The notes beneath the pieces were generated by a model. That model was not told the origin of the DNA, did no database searches, and saw only the letters and a program-made list of their open reading frames with translations. This document shows, in pieces, positions 21,100 through 31,160 of a stretch of DNA of 64,000 bases (position 1 is its first letter; each line of letters starts with the position of its first letter). Position numbers and translations under genes: made by a program. The DNA lies in contig SVIX01000001.1 in the NCBI GenBank assembly GCA_015069285.1, forward strand, positions 1-64,000. Reading direction: 5' to 3'. Origin of the DNA: Clostridiales bacterium (lineage in GTDB: Bacteria > Bacillota > Clostridia > Christensenellales > Borkfalkiaceae).

Positions 21100-22857
21100 T
21101 TAAGAAAATTGTCCGTTGTAAAGCGTTGCGTACGCGCCACCCTTTTGCAATAATTCGTTATGCTTGCCCTGTTCTACCACTTTACCGTTTTCCATCACCA
21201 AAATCATATCGGCGTGCATAACCGTCGAAAGCCTGTGCGCCACGATAAAAGTCGTTCTGCCCTCCATAAGCTTACCGAACGCTTCGGATATTTTCAACTC
21301 CGTCCGCGTATCGATAGAGGAGGTTGCCTCGTCCAGAATAAGCATAGGCGGTAAACGCAACATCACGCGCGTGATGCAAAGGAGCTGTTTTTGCCCTTCG
21401 GATAAATTTCCGCCCTCCTCCGAAAGGGGGGTATCGTACCCCTTTTCCATGCGTTGGATAAACCCGTGCGCGCGCGTCGCTTTGGAGGCTCGTATAATTT
21501 CCTCGTCCGTAGCCTGTTCGTTACCAAGACGCAAATTTTCCTTTACCGTACCGCTTTTTAGCCAAGTTTCCTGCAAAACCATACCGAAATTTTTTCGCAA
21601 GGAAGGTCTTGTTACCGTTCTTACGTCGTGACCGTCCACGCACACCGCGCCCCCGTCCACGTCGTAAAAACGCATCAATAGATTGATGAGCGTCGTTTTT
21701 CCGCTACCCGTTCTGCCCACTATCGCTACGCGCGTGCCTTTGGGCGCGTATACGCTTAAATCCTCTATCAGTTTGCGATTAGGCGCGTACGAAAAATACA
21801 CGTTTTGCAAAGAAACTTCTCCGTTTACTTCGCCAAGTTCTCGTTTGCCTTTATCTAAAACTTCTTCCTCTTCGTCGATAAGCTCAAAAATCCGCGACGC
21901 GCAAGCAAACGCGCTTTTCAATTCGGTAATCACGCCCGAAATCTCGTTGAACGGTTTCGTGTATTGATTGGTATAGGACAAAAACTTCGTCAATCCGCCG
22001 ACGGTGAATACCGCGCCGAACACCGTCACCCCTCTCGCTACGTCCAACGCGCCGATGAGCGCAACGACGGCGTATACCAAATTATTGATAACGCGCGTAG
22101 ACGGATTGGTCAACGACGAATAGAAGGTAGCCTTCAAGGACGCCTTTTCCAGTCTTTTGTTTATCTCGTCGAACTTTTCCTGATTTTCGTCCTCGTGCGC
22201 AAACGCTTGCGTCGTTTTTAAACCTGAAATCGCCTCTTCGACGAACGCCGTTTGTTCCCCGCGCGTTCCCGTTTGTTCCACGAAAAATTTATGCGTATGC
22301 GTCGCCACGAACCGCGCGATAAAGATAGACAGCGGAGTAAGCACCACGACGGCAAGCCCTATTTTCGGATTGGTAAACAACATAAACGCAAGCGTGCCGA
22401 GTATGGTAACGACCCCCGTAAAAAATTGCGTAAAGCCCATAAGTAGACCGTCCGAAAATTGGTCGGCGTCCGCAATTACCCTGCTCACCGTATCGCCGTG
22501 CGGATGAGAATCGATATATTTTAAGGGCAATTTAGAAATTTTGGCAAACGCGTCCGCGCGCAAATCGCGTACCACTTGACAGGAAATCTTGTTGTTACAA
22601 AGCCCTGCCAACCATTGACAAAGCGCGGAAAGGAGAACGAACGCGCCCGTTTTAATAAACAATCCCTTTAATCCGTCAAAGTCCACTTTGCCCGCCTCTA
22701 CGATACAATCGATGGCGTCCCCGAAGAATACGGGGATAAACAAGGTCGCCCCGACGCTCACAAGAGAAAACAGTATCGACCCGATAAGGGCAAACGGATA
22801 TTTCCCTACGTATTGCAAAATCCGCGCAAGTACGCCTTTTTTCTTTGCTTTTTTCAT
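21100..22857 (-). CDS. ABC transporter, fused permease/ATP-binding
   Basis: GRTGSGKTTLINLLMRFY, NLSEGQKQLLCITR, LILDEATSSID; six-TM N-terminus. Confidence 0.95.
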   Translation of the reverse strand: MKKAKKKGVLARILQYVGKYPFALIGSILFSLVSVGATLFIPVFFGDAIDCIVEAGKVDFDGLKGLFIKTGAFVLLSALCQWLAGLCNNKISCQVVRDLRADAFAKISKLPLKYIDSHPHGDTVSRVIADADQFSDGLLMGFTQFFTGVVTILGTLAFMLFTNPKIGLAVVVLTPLSIFIARFVATHTHKFFVEQTGTRGEQTAFVEEAISGLKTTQAFAHEDENQEKFDEINKRLEKASLKATFYSSLTNPSTRVINNLVYAVVALIGALDVARGVTVFGAVFTVGGLTKFLSYTNQYTKPFNEISGVITELKSAFACASRIFELIDEEEEVLDKGKRELGEVNGEVSLQNVYFSYAPNRKLIEDLSVYAPKGTRVAIVGRTGSGKTTLINLLMRFYDVDGGAVCVDGHDVRTVTRPSLRKNFGMVLQETWLKSGTVKENLRLGNEQATDEEIIRASKATRAHGFIQRMEKGYDTPLSEEGGNLSEGQKQLLCITRVMLRLPPMLILDEATSSIDTRTELKISEAFGKLMEGRTTFIVAHRLSTVMHADMILVMENGKVVEQGKHNELLQKGGAYATLYNGQFS

Positions 22858-24599
22858 ACCGTTTCACCCCCTTCACCGTATTGTGAAAAGTAAATTTCAC
22901 GGTACACTTCACAAGATTGCATAAGCTCTTCGTGCGTACCCGTACCCACGGCAACGCCGTCGTCGAGCACGATAATTTTATCGGCGTGCATCACCGACGA
23001 GGCGCGTTGCGAAACGATAAAGGTCGTCGTATTAAGCGTACGGATATTTTGCCGAAGCTCCGCGTCCGTAGCGTAATCGAGCGCCGAACTGCTGTCGTCC
23101 AAAATTAAAATTTCAGGGTTGCGCACGAGCGCGCGCGCAATCGTCAAACGCTGTTTTTGTCCGCCCGAAAAATTCTTTCCGCCCTGTTCGACGGGAATTT
23201 CCAATCCGCCCTTTTCCCGTACGAAGGAATCTGCCCGCGCAAGAACGAGCGCCTCCCAAAGCCGTTCGTCCGTCGCCTCGCTATCCCCCCAAAGCAGATT
23301 TTCTTTGAGCGTACCTTTAAAAAGCACCGCCTTTTGCGGAACGATAGCGATACGCTCTCTAAGCCAAGTTTGCAAACTTGCCGTTTGCACGCTTTGCCCG
23401 TCGATATAAACGCCCCCCTCGCTTGCGTTGTAGAAATGCGGAAGTAAATTGACGAGCGTCGTTTTTCCGCTACCCGTTCCGCCGATAACGCCTATCGTTT
23501 GTCCGCGCTCCGCCGTAAAGGATATTCCTTTTAAGGCAGGCTCAGCGCCCTCTAAGTATTGCATACCCACGCCGTCGAATAGGATAAACGGGGCGTCTGC
23601 TTTTTTCACCGCGCCGTCTACCGTTTGCAAAGAAGGCGTCGTTTGCAAAACGGCGGAAACTCTCCCACCGCACGCCGCCGCCTTGGTCACCGTCACGATA
23701 AGATTGGCAAGCTTGATAAGTTCGATTAAAATTTGTCCCATTAAATTGTATAACGCAATCACGTTCCCTTGCGAAAGCGTTCCGCCGTCCACGCGAATCG
23801 CGCCCGTCCAAAGCAAAACGATAATGGCAAAATTGACCAAAGCGTAGGTGAGCGGATTTGTAATCGAGGCAATCGCGCCGACGAATTTTCTGCCCTTAGT
23901 CAATTCCTCGTTCCGCTTAGTAAAAAGCTTTTCCTCCCGCTCCTCACCGCAAAACGCCCGAATCACCCGTACCCCCGTCAAATTTTCACGGGTGGACAGC
24001 ACGACTTTATCCAACTTTTCCTGCGTTTTTTTATACAACGGCATACACGCAAACATAACGGCGTATACGACGATAGCCAAAAGCACGATGGCAATCGCAA
24101 AAATCCCGAACGAGTTCGGGTCGATAATACACGCCGTAATCATTGCTCCGAAAACGATAAACGGCGAACGCAAAAACAAGCGTAACGCCAAGTTTATCCC
24201 CGATTGTAATTTATCAATATCGCTCGTCATACGCGTCAACATCGTCGAATACCCGAGCGTATCTAAATCCTTATACGAAAGGGATTGTATTTTTCTAAAT
24301 AAATCCCGTCGTAAATCGGCGGAAACGCCCGTCGCCGCGCGCGCCGCGAAATATTGCGCAATTACGGAAAATAAAAATCCAAACACGCCGAATAACGCGA
24401 GAACGCCACACATTCCCACGATATACCCCAAATCGGCGTTGGGATACCCGCCGTCTACGTTTGCGCCCAACCCTCTATCGACGATTAATCCCACGATAAA
24501 AGGCACTAAAAGCTCAAAGGTAGCCTCTAAAAGTTTGAACAGCGGACCGAACAAACTTTGCCATTTATAATTTTTAAAATAGGCAAAAATGGTTTTCAT
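22854..24599 (-). CDS. ABC transporter, fused permease/ATP-binding
   Basis: GGTGSGKTTLVNLLPHFY, NFSGGQKQRLTIARALV; overlaps partner by 4 nt. Confidence 0.95.
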   Translation of the reverse strand: MKTIFAYFKNYKWQSLFGPLFKLLEATFELLVPFIVGLIVDRGLGANVDGGYPNADLGYIVGMCGVLALFGVFGFLFSVIAQYFAARAATGVSADLRRDLFRKIQSLSYKDLDTLGYSTMLTRMTSDIDKLQSGINLALRLFLRSPFIVFGAMITACIIDPNSFGIFAIAIVLLAIVVYAVMFACMPLYKKTQEKLDKVVLSTRENLTGVRVIRAFCGEEREEKLFTKRNEELTKGRKFVGAIASITNPLTYALVNFAIIVLLWTGAIRVDGGTLSQGNVIALYNLMGQILIELIKLANLIVTVTKAAACGGRVSAVLQTTPSLQTVDGAVKKADAPFILFDGVGMQYLEGAEPALKGISFTAERGQTIGVIGGTGSGKTTLVNLLPHFYNASEGGVYIDGQSVQTASLQTWLRERIAIVPQKAVLFKGTLKENLLWGDSEATDERLWEALVLARADSFVREKGGLEIPVEQGGKNFSGGQKQRLTIARALVRNPEILILDDSSSALDYATDAELRQNIRTLNTTTFIVSQRASSVMHADKIIVLDDGVAVGTGTHEELMQSCEVYREIYFSQYGEGGETV

Positions 24600-24658
24600 A
24601 ACGCCTTTATTATACCATTATTCCCCAAGAAACGCAACAATTTTTACTTCCTTATAAT

Positions 24659-24692
24659 AAAAAAGCGTTGACGGGGCGTCAACGCTTTTTTA
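24659..24692. terminator. Hairpin AAAAAAGCGTTGAC/GTCAACGCTTTTTT
   Basis: Inverted repeat with A/T tracts. Confidence 0.7.
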
Positions 24693-25130
24693 TTCATTTC
24701 TATTGTTTTTCGCAGAAAACTCTTTTTTTACATCTGCGTACACTATCATACACACAACAATCGTTAAAAACGGAAATATTCCTGATAAAATACAAGTTAT
24801 CACATCATAAGAATTCCTTCTAAAAAAATTCCATTGATTTACAAAAAATAAAAATCCTGCAACAAACAAAAACTCCAACACTTTTGCTTGTATGCTAAAC
24901 TTTTTTTCAATCTTTTGTGTTAAAAAATTTTTCGCTATGTAATATAAACTTATTCCAACTAAAATCATACAAATCACCCCAAGAATTTCATACAAATAAT
25001 CTCGCTCTCTTTCTATATTGCTAACAAATAAGTTCTTATATATTTCAGTTATTATCGCAAACGAAACCACTATTTGAATAATCCCAAACGCACTTAAAAT
25101 AAATCGCACCCACAAAAAACGTTTATCCAT
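24690..25130 (-). CDS. Hypothetical membrane protein (about 4 TM)
   Basis: Hydrophobic segments; AT-rich coding sequence. Confidence 0.6.
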   Translation of the reverse strand: MDKRFLWVRFILSAFGIIQIVVSFAIITEIYKNLFVSNIERERDYLYEILGVICMILVGISLYYIAKNFLTQKIEKKFSIQAKVLEFLFVAGFLFFVNQWNFFRRNSYDVITCILSGIFPFLTIVVCMIVYADVKKEFSAKNNRNE

Positions 25131-25243
25131 AAAACAACCTCTATTTTATTATAATTCACTTTTTATGGATAGTCAAGCTTTTTGTAAGTTCATTTTTTAT
25201 GAATATCGTAAAAAAATTTATAAAAATTTATATAATATGAATT

Positions 25244-25453
25244 ATGAAGATTTTTGGCGAACGGATAAAATTGATATTAAAGGAATCGGGAAAAACGCAA
25301 AAAGGGTTAGCAAACGCTTTAAACGTGCAACCGACTACTTTATGCGAGTGGTTAAACGGCCATAACGAACCGCCCATGCAAGCAATCGTAGATATTGCGG
25401 TATATTTAGACGTTTCCACCGATTACTTGCTTGGACTAAAAGATTACGAATAA
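25244..25453 (+). CDS. XRE-family transcriptional regulator (69 aa)
   Basis: KTQKGLANALNVQPTTLCEWLNGHNEPPMQAIVDIAVYLDVSTDYLLGL HTH. Confidence 0.88.
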   Translation: MKIFGERIKLILKESGKTQKGLANALNVQPTTLCEWLNGHNEPPMQAIVDIAVYLDVSTDYLLGLKDYE

Positions 25454-25476
25454 ACGAAAAAGCGTTGATTTATACA

Positions 25477-25512
25477 ATACGCCCCGAAAGTAAAATTACT
25501 TTCGGGGCGTAT
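25477..25512. terminator. Bidirectional terminator between convergent XRE genes
   Basis: ATACGCCCCGAAAGTAA/TTACTTTCGGGGCGTAT. Confidence 0.85.
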
Positions 25513-25528
25513 GCTATTCTTTGCCTAT

Positions 25529-25738
25529 TTAATATTCTTTTATCCCTAAAAAATAATCCGCAGAAACGTTAAACGCAATCGCCATCGTTTTTAGACTATC
25601 GTAACCGGGCTTTGCTTTCCCTTTTAACCATTCGCTTACTTGACTTTGCTTTGCGCCTATTATCTTCGCAAAAGCCACCTGAGTTAAATTATTTTCCGTC
25701 AAAAAATCTTTTAAGATTACGCTAAAATTATTTTCCAT
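25529..25738 (-). CDS. XRE-family transcriptional regulator (69 aa), divergent from protease gene
   Basis: LTQVAFAKIIGAKQSQVSEWLKGKAKPGYDSLKTMAIAFNVSADYFLGI HTH. Confidence 0.88.
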   Translation of the reverse strand: MENNFSVILKDFLTENNLTQVAFAKIIGAKQSQVSEWLKGKAKPGYDSLKTMAIAFNVSADYFLGIKEY

Positions 25739-25748
25739 ATTATAATTA

Positions 25749-25764
25749 TATAGAAATTTCTATA
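25749..25764. promoter_or_regulatory. Candidate operator 1: TATAGAAATTTCTATA
   Basis: Perfect 16-bp palindrome in XRE/protease divergent region. Confidence 0.65.
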
Positions 25765-25771
25765 TTTTTAC

Positions 25772-25800
25772 TTGACATATAGAAAATTCTATACTATAAT
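25772..25800 (+). promoter_or_regulatory. Consensus promoter TTGACA-N17-TATAAT with embedded operator 2 TATAGAAAATTCTATA (25778-25793)
   Basis: Perfect -35/-10; the spacer is almost entirely a second copy of the palindrome. Confidence 0.8.
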
Positions 25801-25842
25801 ATGTATACTTAAATGCATTATTTACACAAAGGAGAAAACAAA

Positions 25843-27498
25843 ATGAAAAAAACGGTTAAAAGAAGTTTATCGTTGTTACTTTCTTGTTGTTGCCTGTTCA
25901 TCACGGCTTGCGGGGAAGAAACAAATAGCTCCAGTAATAGCAGTTCGTCCGTTACCTGTCCACATACTTATGCGAGCGTCACCACAAAGCAGGCAACCTG
26001 CAAAGAAACAGGCATAAGAACGCATACGTGTACCATTTGTGGCAACACTTATTTAGAAGATATTGCAAAACTCACAACCCATTCTTATACAAGTGAAATT
26101 ACAAAAGCCTCTACTTGTAACGAAACGGGGATTAAAACGTATACTTGTGACGTTTGCGGTGATTACTATACGGAAGAAATTGCCCAACGCCCTGCGCACT
26201 CTTATACAAGCGAAGTAACAAAAGAAGCTACTTGTACGGAAAAAGGAATCACAACGTATACCTGTAAATATTGCGAGGACACTTACACGGAGGAAATTGC
26301 CAAATCCTCAACGCACTCTTATTCAAGCACAATTACAAGAGAAGCTACTTGCACGGAAACGGGTATAAAAACGCATACTTGTAGCCTTTGCGGAGATTCC
26401 TATCAAGAGAATTTTTCGTTCGCCGAATTACCCGCAACCGACATTTTTGAAAACTCGAAAAATTCTATCGGTGAAATTATCACGTACGATAAAAGCGGTG
26501 GCGAACTCGCGCTTGGCACAGGTTTCACGTATAGCGCGGACGGAAAAATTCTCACGAACTATCACGTAATTGAAGACGCGTATTCCGCAAAAATAACCAT
26601 CAACGGACAATCTTATACCGTACAATCCGTTTTAGCTTATGATAAAACGATAGATTTAGCGGTATTAAAAATTAATGCAACGGGCTTACCCGTATTAAAA
26701 ATTTGCACAAAAATACACCCTGTTGGAAAGGCAATATACGCTTTCGGCAGTTCTAAGGGATTAACGGCAACTTTCTCTCAAGGTATTATCACATACGCGG
26801 ACAGAGAAATGGACGGAGTCCATTACGTTCAACACGACGCCGCGATTTCAAGTGGCAATTCTGGCGGTCCGTTAATCAATCAATACGGTGAAATAATCGG
26901 TATCAATACGATGACGATAAGGGACTCGCAAAATTTAAATTTTGCAATTTCCGTTACGGAATTATCCAACCTTAATTACGGAACGCCTCTTACGCTTGCT
27001 GAACTCTACGATAAAGAAAACCCTGAAGTCGACGTATTTTCAAAATTAAAAAATTATATTATCCAAAAAGGAAAATATGACTCTGAGGATAATGATTATA
27101 CGTTAGAGCTTGGCTATACGTATTCTTCGGATTATACTTCTAAATACAGTAGGTCTATTAGCTACGACGTTGCCGACAATGAAATTTCTTTGATGCTCTT
27201 CCTTTCCTCCGATTCATTAAGCGCATTAACGTCTATATACATCGACGAGATAGACGGCGTTTATTCTTGGGGATATCTAGATTCTTATGATGATCTTATG
27301 TTAGGAACAGTAAACGGAAGCACCTTTACTTCCAATCATTTATTGGGATACAGCTACAACAATATAACTTCCTCCTCAACAAGAACAGCTGTTAGAGAGT
27401 TAGCTTCCACTATGGTTCAACTCTCCCTCCTTTATATGAATACAGATTTTTCTGCAATTGGAATCACCGCAAAAGATTTAGGATTCGTCTATTTTTGA
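25843..27498 (+). CDS. Secreted lipoprotein: four or more Cys-rich repeats plus trypsin-like (HtrA-type) serine protease
   Basis: Lipobox-like CLFITACGEE; repeats ATCxExGIxTxTCxxCGdxYxEeI; NYHVI / DLAVL / SSGNSGGPL triad; start at 25843 with GGAG RBS. Confidence 0.85.
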   Translation: MKKTVKRSLSLLLSCCCLFITACGEETNSSSNSSSSVTCPHTYASVTTKQATCKETGIRTHTCTICGNTYLEDIAKLTTHSYTSEITKASTCNETGIKTYTCDVCGDYYTEEIAQRPAHSYTSEVTKEATCTEKGITTYTCKYCEDTYTEEIAKSSTHSYSSTITREATCTETGIKTHTCSLCGDSYQENFSFAELPATDIFENSKNSIGEIITYDKSGGELALGTGFTYSADGKILTNYHVIEDAYSAKITINGQSYTVQSVLAYDKTIDLAVLKINATGLPVLKICTKIHPVGKAIYAFGSSKGLTATFSQGIITYADREMDGVHYVQHDAAISSGNSGGPLINQYGEIIGINTMTIRDSQNLNFAISVTELSNLNYGTPLTLAELYDKENPEVDVFSKLKNYIIQKGKYDSEDNDYTLELGYTYSSDYTSKYSRSISYDVADNEISLMLFLSSDSLSALTSIYIDEIDGVYSWGYLDSYDDLMLGTVNGSTFTSNHLLGYSYNNITSSSTRTAVRELASTMVQLSLLYMNTDFSAIGITAKDLGFVYF

Positions 27499-27539
27499 TA
27501 AAGTATCGTTTTATACGTAAAGTATAATTCCTTCCCCTT

Positions 27540-27581
27540 AACGTAAAAGGACTTCGAAAAAATTCGAAGTCCTTTTACGTT
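27540..27581. terminator. Bidirectional terminator
   Basis: AACGTAAAAGGACTTCGAA/TTCGAAGTCCTTTTACGTT. Confidence 0.85.
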
Positions 27582-27600
27582 AGAAAACTACTTTATTTCC

Positions 27601-28524
27601 TCATTCTTGATGCGGTAATAAACATTCGTAAAGTTCTTTATAAGCACGAATTTGCAACAACCGTTTCCCTTCTTCCGTCGTATCCAACCGTTCGTTGGCG
27701 CGACGGATTCTAAACGCGTTTATCCATCTGTTGGTAACGAAAATAAACGCTACGAAGAACAGGAAAAACGCTACTCCGAAAGCAATCGTCGGCGTAATAT
27801 ACTCACCGCCGAGCGTGGTAAAATTTTTCAAGCCAACGATAAGCGTAACAATCAAAAGCGCAATCGTCGGGATTGCTACCGCGCAAAATACGGCGGTCGT
27901 TTTCTTCAATCTTACGGAAAGTAACGCTCTGCGTTTTTCTTGTTTTTCCTCAAATTCCGCGCAAAGGGGTGTTTCTTCCTCCTCCAATTCCTTGATACGG
28001 CGTTGGAAGGTTTGGGCGTAATCGCGCTTAATTCTATCCACCGCGCGAATTCCTAAGTCGTATTCCAAGTTCTCTATACCCTCGTCGGCATATTCTTCTA
28101 TCAACGCGTCGGGATTTGCAAAATCGGCGGTTTTTGCGCGCCAATACCCAACGCAAGCGTCCGTCGCCTCTTCGTCTAAACCTAAAGCCCGCTCGAACTT
28201 CAACTCCGCCGCCTTAAACGAACCCGACGCCAACAAAGCGTCGCCCTCTTGACAAACCTGCGCGTATTCGGCTTTGCGTTTTTCCTCCTCCTCTTCGCGT
28301 TTACGAATAAGTTTCACCGCCTCTTCAGGAGACAGCCCCGCAAGCTCCTCGTCGTCCTCGTCGCTATCGAACACGGGATATTCAAAAGCGATTTCTTCGC
28401 CTTCTTCGTATTCGCCGTCCTCGCCCTCTTGCAAGGACGCGTCCGTTACGTCCACGTACCCGTCTTTGGTTTTCTTCAAGCGTATTCCTCTGCCGTATTC
28501 GTCGTCAACCATTCTTTCTTCCAT
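27601..28524 (-). CDS. Hypothetical protein: acidic N-terminus, TPR-like region, two TM helices
   Basis: EEGEEIAFEYPVFDSDEDDEE; CAVAIPTIALLIVTLIVGL and ITPTIAFGVAFFLFFVAFIFV. Confidence 0.6.
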   Translation of the reverse strand: MEERMVDDEYGRGIRLKKTKDGYVDVTDASLQEGEDGEYEEGEEIAFEYPVFDSDEDDEELAGLSPEEAVKLIRKREEEEEKRKAEYAQVCQEGDALLASGSFKAAELKFERALGLDEEATDACVGYWRAKTADFANPDALIEEYADEGIENLEYDLGIRAVDRIKRDYAQTFQRRIKELEEEETPLCAEFEEKQEKRRALLSVRLKKTTAVFCAVAIPTIALLIVTLIVGLKNFTTLGGEYITPTIAFGVAFFLFFVAFIFVTNRWINAFRIRRANERLDTTEEGKRLLQIRAYKELYECLLPHQE

Positions 28525-28548
28525 TTTCTTTTTTCTCCGTAATTTTAT

Positions 28549-29412
28549 TTAGGGGCAAACGGTACGCGTCGTTATCGCGTAAAATTCGCCTTTATATCTG
28601 CTCTTTGCCCAATCGCAAAGTTCTTTACTTTCAAACACCGCAAACGCGCAACTTCCCGACCCCGTCATACCCGCGCCGAGCGGAGAAAAGGACTGCGCCT
28701 CGGCAACCGCTTTTTCCACGTCGGGATTAAGGTGCAACGCAGGTACGTATAAATCGTTCGTCAAATACCTGCCTATCTCGTTTTTGCGATTTTCGAGTAA
28801 CGCGCGAATACAATTTTCCGTATAGCTTTCGCGCCATTGTAGCGTTTGGGGAAGTTCGTCGTATTTTTGATAACACGCGCCCGAAGGCACGAAGGAGGAA
28901 GGACAAATCAACAAAAGATATAACCTTTCCGTAATAGGTAAGGGCGTCACCTTATCCCCTTTGCCCTGCATACGCGCAAATCCGCCTTGGAACATATACC
29001 AAGTATCGCTACCGAGCGAATCGGCAAGCTCTTTTATCGCGGAAAAATCGGTAATACCGTACAATTTCGCCATACCGCGAAGTACGCCTGCGCTATCCGC
29101 CGACGAACCGCCAAGTCCCGCGCCGATAGGGATATTTTTATGTACGGTTATATCCACGCCGTTGACGCCGAACTTTTCCGAAAACGCCTCGGCGGTTTTG
29201 AGCGCGTTATTCTTTTCGGGGGGAATATTTTCGCTACCCATACCCTTCATCTGAATAGACGAACGCTTGTCCTTGCGTTTTTTCAAGGATACGCAATCGT
29301 ATAAATCAATACTCGCCACAAGCGAATCCAAAAGATGGTACCCGTTTTCAACGCCTTGTATTTCCAAGGTTAAATTGATTTTTGCATACGCTTTAATTTT
29401 TACCGAATTCAT
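28549..29412 (-). CDS. ispE: 4-diphosphocytidyl-2-C-methyl-D-erythritol kinase
   Basis: KAYAKINLTLEI, PIGAGLGGSSADSAGVLRG GHMP motif. Confidence 0.95.
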   Translation of the reverse strand: MNSVKIKAYAKINLTLEIQGVENGYHLLDSLVASIDLYDCVSLKKRKDKRSSIQMKGMGSENIPPEKNNALKTAEAFSEKFGVNGVDITVHKNIPIGAGLGGSSADSAGVLRGMAKLYGITDFSAIKELADSLGSDTWYMFQGGFARMQGKGDKVTPLPITERLYLLLICPSSFVPSGACYQKYDELPQTLQWRESYTENCIRALLENRKNEIGRYLTNDLYVPALHLNPDVEKAVAEAQSFSPLGAGMTGSGSCAFAVFESKELCDWAKSRYKGEFYAITTRTVCP

Positions 29413-29537
29413 AAAAGTTTATTCCGCAAAAGTAGTCAACGCGACGGGGAACACCCCCGTCGCGCGGTTTGTTCTATACCATTGTAACATATTTTCCACA
29501 AAAAAACAATACATTCGTGAAGATTTTTTTGTGAAAA

Positions 29538-31022
29538 TTACTTAATTTGCCGATAAACGAAAATTCGCTCCCCCTCTTTTACGGGAAAATTCAAATCGGG
29601 ATTGCTTTGTTGCAACTCTTCGGGCATACGGGAAAGCCGTTTCGCCACCTGCCATAAATCCTCCCCCGCGCGCGGTAAGAATATCGAAATCGCCGCGTCG
29701 TTTTCTTGTACTTTTTCCCCTTCCGCGACGCTTGCCACGTATTCCCAATCCGCGCGGGCGTACGCTTTTAAACTGATTTTTACGTTCGCCTCGGCGTCCG
29801 TTTCTCCGTCTTTCTTGCGACGGATATTCAAAGCGCAAACGCTACAATCCAATTCCACCTCGTCGCCGTCCGCCTCAATCGGGAAAACGAACGGCAAGGA
29901 AAGCGTAGTCGCTTTATAGCCGTTTTCGCCCTTCAACAACACCTCCGCAGTCAAAACGCCTTCCGCCTCAAACCCGCGCTCCGTTTTTTTGCAAACCGCT
30001 TCCGCGCGGGGCATCACCGCCGCCGCCAACGCATACGCGCCCTCTACCGCGGGGAAAAGCACCGCCTTGCCCTCTACCCGTTCCACGCACCGCGTTTGGC
30101 TCGTCAAATACCTGCCCCCGTCCTTTTGCTTTTCAAGGCGCAACTCAGCGCAAGGCGAAAACGCGTCTTCGCATACCGTAATTTCTTCTTTCGAGGCAAG
30201 AAAACAATCGACGGAAAGCGCGTAGGTAAACAAAACTTTGCACTTGCCTTTCTCCTCGTCGACATTGGAGGAAAGCATTGCCGATTTAACGACGACCCGC
30301 GCCCCCGTCGTTACCTTCCCGAACGCGTCTTCGCACGGAATTTGTACGCGGAAGGGAATTAAGCGTTCGTACGAACAAACGCTCTCGTCCGTTTTTAATA
30401 CCAAAACCCCTAAACTAAGTTCCCCTTCCACTTCCACTTGCCCGCCGAGCGCTCTGCAAGCGGTTACGAGCGCCTTTTCGCTATGCAATAAAATATCCCC
30501 CGTAGCGTCGGCGTCAAACTCGTCCTCGCCTTCCACTTCGCCGGATACGCAAACCGTTTTACAAAGGGTAATGGGTTGCATTTTCACGGCAAGCCCCTCA
30601 CCGCCCACGAAGTATTCGAATTGCTTTCCGCCGTATACGCAAATATCCGCCCCTACGACGACGGAAAGGTACAAGCCCGAGCCCTCGCGCCGATGCGTTA
30701 CGTTTTCCACCGTCAACAAGGTCTTCGCAAAACAAGCGGGGGAAACGGACGCGCCCTCGGCTTTATGGTAAAATTCCGCACCGCGCTCTATGCGACAAAT
30801 TTTACCGTTCCCGTCCTCGTAAACGATGCAAAGCAATACCTGCCCCCCGTAACGCACTTCGCCGTCCACGCAAGCGCTTTCTTTGGTCACGGCGCTTGCC
30901 TGCACCGCCAAAATACTGCCGATTTCACTACCCGAAAGCCGACATTCCACGATAGATTGACTTTTTAAATTACAAATTTCGCCCGTATAGCGGTACGTTT
31001 CATATTGCGGTTTGATAGACAT
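29538..31022 (-). CDS. DUF3794/SPOCS-domain protein with C-terminal LysM (SipL-like)
   Basis: SPOCS-like repeats; C-terminal DLWQVAKRLSRMPEELQQSNPDLNFPVKEGERIFVYR LysM. Confidence 0.8.
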   Translation of the reverse strand: MSIKPQYETYRYTGEICNLKSQSIVECRLSGSEIGSILAVQASAVTKESACVDGEVRYGGQVLLCIVYEDGNGKICRIERGAEFYHKAEGASVSPACFAKTLLTVENVTHRREGSGLYLSVVVGADICVYGGKQFEYFVGGEGLAVKMQPITLCKTVCVSGEVEGEDEFDADATGDILLHSEKALVTACRALGGQVEVEGELSLGVLVLKTDESVCSYERLIPFRVQIPCEDAFGKVTTGARVVVKSAMLSSNVDEEKGKCKVLFTYALSVDCFLASKEEITVCEDAFSPCAELRLEKQKDGGRYLTSQTRCVERVEGKAVLFPAVEGAYALAAAVMPRAEAVCKKTERGFEAEGVLTAEVLLKGENGYKATTLSLPFVFPIEADGDEVELDCSVCALNIRRKKDGETDAEANVKISLKAYARADWEYVASVAEGEKVQENDAAISIFLPRAGEDLWQVAKRLSRMPEELQQSNPDLNFPVKEGERIFVYRQIK

Positions 31023-31160
31023 AAAAATCCTCCTGTTGCGTTTTTTACCGTCGCTTTATCGTATGCAATAAGGCGGATAAATAGAACGGAACAATCCGCA
31101 TTTTTGGAAATTTTTGCCGTTATCGGCATAAAAAAAGAAATTTTGGGGCATACTGTTTTT

